From an uncultured Parvularculaceae bacterium (GTDB lineage: Bacteria > Pseudomonadota > Alphaproteobacteria > Caulobacterales > Parvularculaceae): 9,739 bases of DNA. The position numbers and the translations under genes are program-made. Positions 6,158-9,739 of the stretch are shown here, piece after piece; positions within the stretch are counted from its first letter, which is position 1, and each line of letters opens with the position of its first letter. The stretch covers positions 1-9,739 of the forward strand of contig CAMYNO010000099.1 of assembly GCA_947259815.1 (NCBI GenBank), given 5' to 3'. The notes under the pieces are model-generated. The model was not told the DNA's origin and did not search any database. It saw only the letters and a program-made list of their open reading frames with translations.

Positions 6158-8365
6158 ATGAATTCGCCAACGAAATTGAATTTGACGGAATCCGGCGCGG
6201 CGGTGCGGGTCAAGGTGTTGTTTCCGCTGCCCCTTTTTAAAGCCTATGATTACCTTGCGCCGTCTGGGGGTGTGCCGTCGCCCGGTTCTTTTGTCGTTGC
6301 GCCTTTCGGACCGCGCGAAATAATTGGCGTTGTTTGGCCTGAACCGGCCGATCAGGGCGTGCCGGCGGAAAAACTGAAGGCGATTAGCGAGACGGTCGAT
6401 GCGCCGCCTCTGGCGCCGGATGTTCTCGATTTTCTCGCCTGGTCGGCGCGCTACACGATGTTTCCGCCGGGATCGGTGCTGCGCATGTGCATGCGCTCCG
6501 GCGATGCGATCGCCGCTCCAAAAGCACAGACCGGTTACGTGACGACGGGCGCAGCGCTTACGCGCTTGACGCCGCAACGCCAAAAAGTGCTGGACGCGGC
6601 GGGAGGTGCGCCGGCGACCGCCGCTGAACTTGCTGCAGCGGCCGGGGTCAGTGACGGGGTTGTCCGCGGCCTTGAAAAATCCGGGGCCCTTCGCGCGGTA
6701 AAGATTGATCCCGATCCGCCATTCAAGTCGCCTAACCTGGAGGCCGCCGGTCCGGCGCTTTCGGAAGATCAGGCATTTGCCGCGGAACGACTAAAGGCGC
6801 CCGTCATTGAGCGGCGCCACCAGACGGTTCTGCTCGACGGCGTCACCGGTTCCGGCAAGACGGAGGTGTATCTCGATGCAGTGGCGGCGGCGCTAAAGCA
6901 GGATCAAGACGCGCAGGCGCTTATTTTGTTGCCGGAAATTGCGCTTACCGCGCCGTTTCTTGAAAGGGTTGAAGCACGCTTTAATGCGCCGCCCGCGCCC
7001 TGGCATTCGGACATGACAGCCGCCGCCAGACGCCGCACCTGGCGCCGGGTCGCGGAAGGACAGGCGCGGCTTGTCGTCGGCGCACGCTCGGCTCTCTTCC
7101 TGCCCTACCAAAATCTCAAACTTATCGTTGTCGATGAGGAACATGACAGCGCCTACAAGCAGGAAGACGGCGTCATCTATCATGCCCGCGATCTCGCCGT
7201 TGCGCGCGGCGCGCGCGCCGGGTTTCCGGTCATCCTCGCCTCGGCGACGCCCTCGCTTGAAACCGTGGTCAATGTGGATGAGGGGCGTTACAGCGCCGTC
7301 GGGTTGGCGGCGAGATTCGCCGATGCCGTCCTGCCCGATATCAAGCTGACGGATATGCGTCAGGACGGGCCCGAGGCTGGCGCCTGGCTGTCGCCGGCGT
7401 TGATCGTGGAGGTGAACGCCAATCTTTCCGCGGGTGAGCAATCGCTGCTTTTTTTGAACAGGCGTGGATATGCGCCGCTGACGCTTTGCCGGCGTTGCGG
7501 GCATAAAATGACGGCGCCGGATTCCGACACCATGTTGGTTGAGCACCGTTTCGAAAACCGCCTGGTTTGCCACCACACCGGGTTTTCCATGCCAAAGCCA
7601 GACGCCTGTCCTAATTGCAAAGCGGTGGGTTCGCTTGCGCCTTGCGGGCCGGGGGTTGAGCGGGTGGCGGAGGAAGCTGCCTCCCGCTGGCCGGATGCGG
7701 CAATCGGTGTCCTGTCGTCGGATGCGGCGCCCGGTCCGCGTGCTGTGCGTGAGCTGCTGGCGGCGATGCATGCGGGCGAGATTGATATTCTGATCGCGAC
7801 GCAAATCGCGGCCAAGGGGCATCATTTCCCATCCCTTACCCTTGTTGGGGTCGTGGACGCCGATCTCGGCCTCGCTGGCGGCGATTTGCGGGCGGCGGAG
7901 CGTACTTACCAGCTTCTCGCGCAGGTCACCGGGCGGGCGGGGAGAAGCGAGAAAGCCGGGCGCGCATTGCTACAGACATATCAGCCGGAAGCGGCGGTCT
8001 TTCAGGCTCTCGCGAGCGGCGATCGCGACGCATTCCTCGCCGCCGAGGCGACCAGCCGGAAAATGGCGGGATTTCCACCCTATGGCCGTCTTGCCGCTGT
8101 TCTTTTACGGGGGCGAAACGAAATGGCCTTGCATGAGGCGGCAAAAGCCATGCGCGCCGCTGCGCCCATTGGCGACGGGGTTGAGGTTCTGGGTCCGGCA
8201 AGAGCGCCCATTTACCGATTGCGCGGCGAGGCGCGGATGCGTTTTCTCGTCAAAGCGCGCCGGGATGTGAATTTGCAGGCTTATCTCGACGACTGGCTGC
8301 CACGGGTCAAAATGCATGGGTCTGTTCGCCGTGTCGTCGATATTGACCCATATTCGTTCCTCTAA
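6158..8365 (+). CDS. priA: Primosomal protein N' (replication restart helicase PriA)
   Basis: PriA recognises stalled forks and D-loops and reloads the replicative helicase. The 735-residue product matches family length. In order: 3'-DNA-end binding domain (about 16-115, VKVLFPLPLFKAYDY), winged-helix domain (about 136-185), helicase lobe 1 with Walker A GVTGSGKT (228-235), DEEH box (326-329) and ASATPS (361-366), the cysteine-rich insertion (444-487), helicase lobe 2 with ATQIAAKGHHFP (547-558) and QVTGRAGR (589-596), and the C-terminal domain ending in DIDPYSFL. The insertion is odd: Cys444, Cys447, Cys484 and Cys487 are kept, but the partner site has Ala453, Ser456 and Thr474 where cysteines are usual, leaving only Cys471. 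The start is uncertain: the frame is open to 5996, ATG 6158 gives a family-like length, and GTG 6203 (MRVKVLFPLPLF, 720 residues) is a good alternative; neither has a strong ribosome site. Confidence 0.96.
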   Translation: MNSPTKLNLTESGAAVRVKVLFPLPLFKAYDYLAPSGGVPSPGSFVVAPFGPREIIGVVWPEPADQGVPAEKLKAISETVDAPPLAPDVLDFLAWSARYTMFPPGSVLRMCMRSGDAIAAPKAQTGYVTTGAALTRLTPQRQKVLDAAGGAPATAAELAAAAGVSDGVVRGLEKSGALRAVKIDPDPPFKSPNLEAAGPALSEDQAFAAERLKAPVIERRHQTVLLDGVTGSGKTEVYLDAVAAALKQDQDAQALILLPEIALTAPFLERVEARFNAPPAPWHSDMTAAARRRTWRRVAEGQARLVVGARSALFLPYQNLKLIVVDEEHDSAYKQEDGVIYHARDLAVARGARAGFPVILASATPSLETVVNVDEGRYSAVGLAARFADAVLPDIKLTDMRQDGPEAGAWLSPALIVEVNANLSAGEQSLLFLNRRGYAPLTLCRRCGHKMTAPDSDTMLVEHRFENRLVCHHTGFSMPKPDACPNCKAVGSLAPCGPGVERVAEEAASRWPDAAIGVLSSDAAPGPRAVRELLAAMHAGEIDILIATQIAAKGHHFPSLTLVGVVDADLGLAGGDLRAAERTYQLLAQVTGRAGRSEKAGRALLQTYQPEAAVFQALASGDRDAFLAAEATSRKMAGFPPYGRLAAVLLRGRNEMALHEAAKAMRAAAPIGDGVEVLGPARAPIYRLRGEARMRFLVKARRDVNLQAYLDDWLPRVKMHGSVRRVVDIDPYSFL

Positions 8366-8449
8366 ATCACGCTATCGTAATATAGCTTGGGTTTGATATG
8401 GTTTTGCAGGGCCGTCATCCATGAGGCGGTGCGGGGGTTGTTGGTTGAG

Positions 8450-9001
8450 ATGCGTGTTCTTGTTGCGATTTTTTGGGCTGTGATATTGGCGTCGCCGGTG
8501 TGTGCTGAAGCCTATATCGAAGAATTGCGTGGCGGCGTCGCTGCGCAGGGCTTTGGCGGGCAGGGCGTCGACAAAGAGCAGGGCGCCGCCTTAAACGGGG
8601 AGATCGTCTTGCGCTCCCCGGATTTCCTCGCCGCCATTTTGGCGCCGCGGCCCGTTATTGGCGCAACGATTGCCTTCGATTCGGATGCGACCAGCCAGAT
8701 ATACGCCGGTCTCGACTGGCGTTTTGACCTGAGGGACCGCTATTTCATTACCGGCGGCGTGGGCGGGGCCATCCACAATGGCGAGACCGGTCCCTTTAAT
8801 CCCGTCCATGATACCGGTCGCGGCGGTCACACGGTTTTCCTTGGTTGCCGGGCATTATTTCGGCTGAATGCGAATGCGGGCGTTAAGCTGACCCAGCGCT
8901 TGAACGCGTCTGTCTACTGGGCGCATTTATCGAATGCCGGGCTGTGCGATCCCAATGAAGGGCTCGACAATTTGGGCTTGCGCTTCGGCCTCGAATTCTG
9001 A
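8450..9001 (+). CDS. PagL-like lipid A 3-O-deacylase (acyloxyacyl hydrolase family)
   Basis: PagL enzymes are outer-membrane beta-barrels that remove the 3-position acyl chain of lipid A. The 183-residue product has a signal peptide (MRVLVAIFWAVILASPVCAEA, cleavage about 19-21), then alternating beta-strand-like sequence and a terminal Phe, as expected of an outer-membrane barrel. The C-terminal motif HLSNAGL (159-165) supplies the His159-Ser161 pair, with Asn162 next to it, followed by DPNEGLDNLGLRFG. When this is laid over the P. aeruginosa PagL motif as I remember it, the position of its acidic Glu140 is Asp173 here, with Glu170 nearby. The open frame extends 21 codons upstream to 8387, but ATG 8450 places the signal peptide at the N-terminus. 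The gene lies 84 nt after priA and before the ATP synthase gene, an unusual neighbour for both. Family call is good; enzyme activity and substrate position are inferred. Confidence 0.85.
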   Translation: MRVLVAIFWAVILASPVCAEAYIEELRGGVAAQGFGGQGVDKEQGAALNGEIVLRSPDFLAAILAPRPVIGATIAFDSDATSQIYAGLDWRFDLRDRYFITGGVGGAIHNGETGPFNPVHDTGRGGHTVFLGCRALFRLNANAGVKLTQRLNASVYWAHLSNAGLCDPNEGLDNLGLRFGLEF

Positions 9002-9077
9002 CGGTCGTCAGGTTGGAAAATTAGCCATTCCGCCGCACCGCAGCATTATTGCGTCCCCTGATGGGCCGTGCTACCGC

Positions 9078-9107
9078 TCGCCGCGCTCTCGCACAGAGGG
9101 CCGGCGA
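9078..9107 (+). terminator. Imperfect hairpin after the PagL-like gene (weak terminator or leader structure)
   Basis: TCGCCG (9078-9083) pairs with CGGCGA (9102-9107), and CTCT (9086-9089) with AGAG (9095-9098) around a five-base loop, with a small internal mismatch/bulge. That is ten to eleven pairs, mostly G-C. No U-tract follows, so if it stops transcription it is not by the standard intrinsic route; it lies 77 nt past the stop codon. It could equally be a leader element of the atp transcript. Confidence 0.3.
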
Positions 9108-9155
9108 CCCACGCCATGTCGCTGATTTTGCTAGTGAATTCAAAGGTTTGCACGA

Positions 9156-9170
9156 CCGCTGAAAAAGCGG
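9156..9170 (+). other. Small perfect hairpin in the atpH leader
   Basis: CCGCT and AGCGG form five perfect pairs closing a GAAAA loop. It lies 20 nt before the atpH ribosome site. Short and possibly chance; no U-run follows. Confidence 0.3.
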
Positions 9171-9190
9171 CGTTGCCTCTGACGAGAATT

Positions 9191-9196
9191 AGGGAG
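9191..9196 (+). promoter_or_regulatory. Ribosome binding site of atpH
   Basis: AGGGAG, nine bases before the GTG at 9206. It is the best Shine-Dalgarno match near this gene and decides the GTG start, since no ATG lies near the N-terminus of the frame. Confidence 0.7.
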
Positions 9197-9205
9197 CCGC
9201 TCTAC

Positions 9206-9739
9206 GTGTCCAGTGAAAACGCAGCAGGCGATTTTGTGTCGACGACTGGCGTTGCCGGTCGTTACGCCGAGGCGCTGTTTGGTTTGGCGCGCGAAGACGG
9301 CAACGCGGATTCGGTTGAGGCCGAGCTGAAGACGCTGCGCACGACGATTAATGAGTCGGATGATTTAAAAACTTTTTTGAAAAGCCCGGTTTATGATCGC
9401 GACGATCAGCTCGCAGCGATTGGCGCGATTGCCGAGCGCGCCGGCTTTTCCCAGACGACGCAAAATTTCCTGAAGCTCGTTGCATCGAACCGGCGCCTGT
9501 TCGCGCTAGAGGCGATGATCAGCGCGTATCTTGCGCATGCAGCAGAGGCGCGCGGAGAAGTCTCCGCAAGCGCAACCTCGGCTGCGCCAATGAATGACGA
9601 GCAGATTAAATCTCTCCGTATGGAGATTGAATCCATGATCGGCAAGGCGGTTAACCTGGATACCCGCGTTGATCCGGACCTCCTTGGCGGACTGATCGTG
9701 AAAGTCGGATCGAAAATGATCGACTCATCGCTCCGCACC
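9206..9739 (+). CDS. atpH: ATP synthase F1 subunit delta (3' end cut off by window)
   Basis: The delta subunit (OSCP homologue) joins the F1 head to the peripheral stalk of the F1Fo ATP synthase at the inner membrane. Translation from GTG 9206 gives 178 residues to the window edge with no stop. The N-terminal helical domain carries the family motif VAGRYAEALFGLA (about 16-28), followed by FLKSPVYDRDDQ (about 53-64) and FLKLVASNRRLFAL (about 86-99). The C-terminal part contains VDPDLLGGLIVKVGSKMIDS (about 155-174) and Leu-Arg at the edge, matching the conserved end of the family, so only the last several residues are missing. The gene is usually first in an atpHAGDC operon in alphaproteobacteria; atpA would be expected next, outside the window. 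It is preceded by a good AGGGAG ribosome site and a 204-nt gene-free leader/promoter region. The opposing 110-codon frame is a shadow. Confidence 0.96.
   Translation, partial: MSSENAAGDFVSTTGVAGRYAEALFGLAREDGNADSVEAELKTLRTTINESDDLKTFLKSPVYDRDDQLAAIGAIAERAGFSQTTQNFLKLVASNRRLFALEAMISAYLAHAAEARGEVSASATSAAPMNDEQIKSLRMEIESMIGKAVNLDTRVDPDLLGGLIVKVGSKMIDSSLRT

Larger units (their letters stand above)
9002..9205. other. Gene-free region upstream of atpH with hairpin potential
   Basis: No coding frame with family resemblance is seen here. It should contain the end of the PagL-like transcript and the promoter and leader of the ATP synthase operon. Two inverted repeats stand out: one at 9078-9107 and one at 9156-9170 (listed separately). 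I could not find a convincing -35/-10 pair, and there is no T-run typical of an intrinsic terminator. Confidence 0.5.

Noticed and set aside
6893..7825. A 310-codon open frame on the minus strand
   Set aside because: It lies wholly opposite priA, whose helicase motifs are unmistakable. The translation is rich in Arg/Gly/His without domain features, as expected of a shadow frame in GC-rich DNA.
8366..8449. Possible promoter for the PagL-like gene, with TTGACC at 8343 and TAATAT at 8378
   Set aside because: The spacing is far from 16-18 nt and no other pair fits; I would not call a promoter.
9406..9738. A 110-codon minus-strand open frame at the right edge
   Set aside because: It lies opposite atpH, which matches the delta subunit along its full visible length. 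The opposing product is Ser/Ala/Arg-rich with no motif.
1..9739. Search for mobile elements, CRISPR, tRNA genes, toxin-antitoxin or defence genes
   Set aside because: No transposase or integrase motif, no regularly spaced repeats, no tRNA-like cloverleaf and no defence domains were seen; gene content is continuous housekeeping and envelope genes.

Overview
The window looks like chromosomal housekeeping DNA from a GC-rich Gram-negative bacterium, most likely an alphaproteobacterium. The protein families and the gene neighbourhoods (fmt-truA beside dapE/dapD, and priA just upstream of atpH) fit that class. A signal-peptide-bearing PagL-type lipid A deacylase candidate shows the cell has an outer membrane. 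The order and genus cannot be fixed from the sequence alone.

Left block, plus strand (1-1668): the 3' part of fmt (initiator-tRNA formylation) and a complete truA (tRNA pseudouridine synthase), four bases apart and probably co-transcribed. Middle block, minus strand, read from 6081 down to 1653: a secreted tandem DUF1036 protein, a HAD-family pyrimidine 5'-nucleotidase-like enzyme, dapD, dapE, and a five-helix membrane protein. Gaps are short (25, 18 and 52 nt) and the last junction is a GTGA stop/start overlap, so this reads as one operon. Its centre is the succinylase branch of diaminopimelate/lysine synthesis, which feeds peptidoglycan, with envelope proteins of unknown role at both ends. 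The operon ends by running 16 nt into the 3' end of truA.

Right block, plus strand (6158-9739): priA (replication restart helicase), diverging from the minus operon across 76 nt; a PagL-like outer-membrane lipid A deacylase; a 204-nt gene-free stretch with hairpin potential; and the 5' part of atpH (ATP synthase delta subunit), which probably starts the F1 ATPase operon and runs off the window.

I see no mobile element, CRISPR array, tRNA, rRNA, phage gene or defence cassette, and no clearly novel multi-gene system. The points most worth a second look are a PriA whose second zinc site has lost three of four cysteines, the duplicated DUF1036 protein built around a peptidoglycan-binding-like helix region, the unassigned membrane protein fused translationally to dapE, the PagL-like protein with Asp in place of the usual acidic Glu, and RNA-folding potential before atpH and between dapD and dapE. 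Several starts were moved from the longest open frame (TTG for the HAD enzyme; internal ATGs for dapD, the DUF1036 protein, priA and the PagL-like gene; GTG for atpH).
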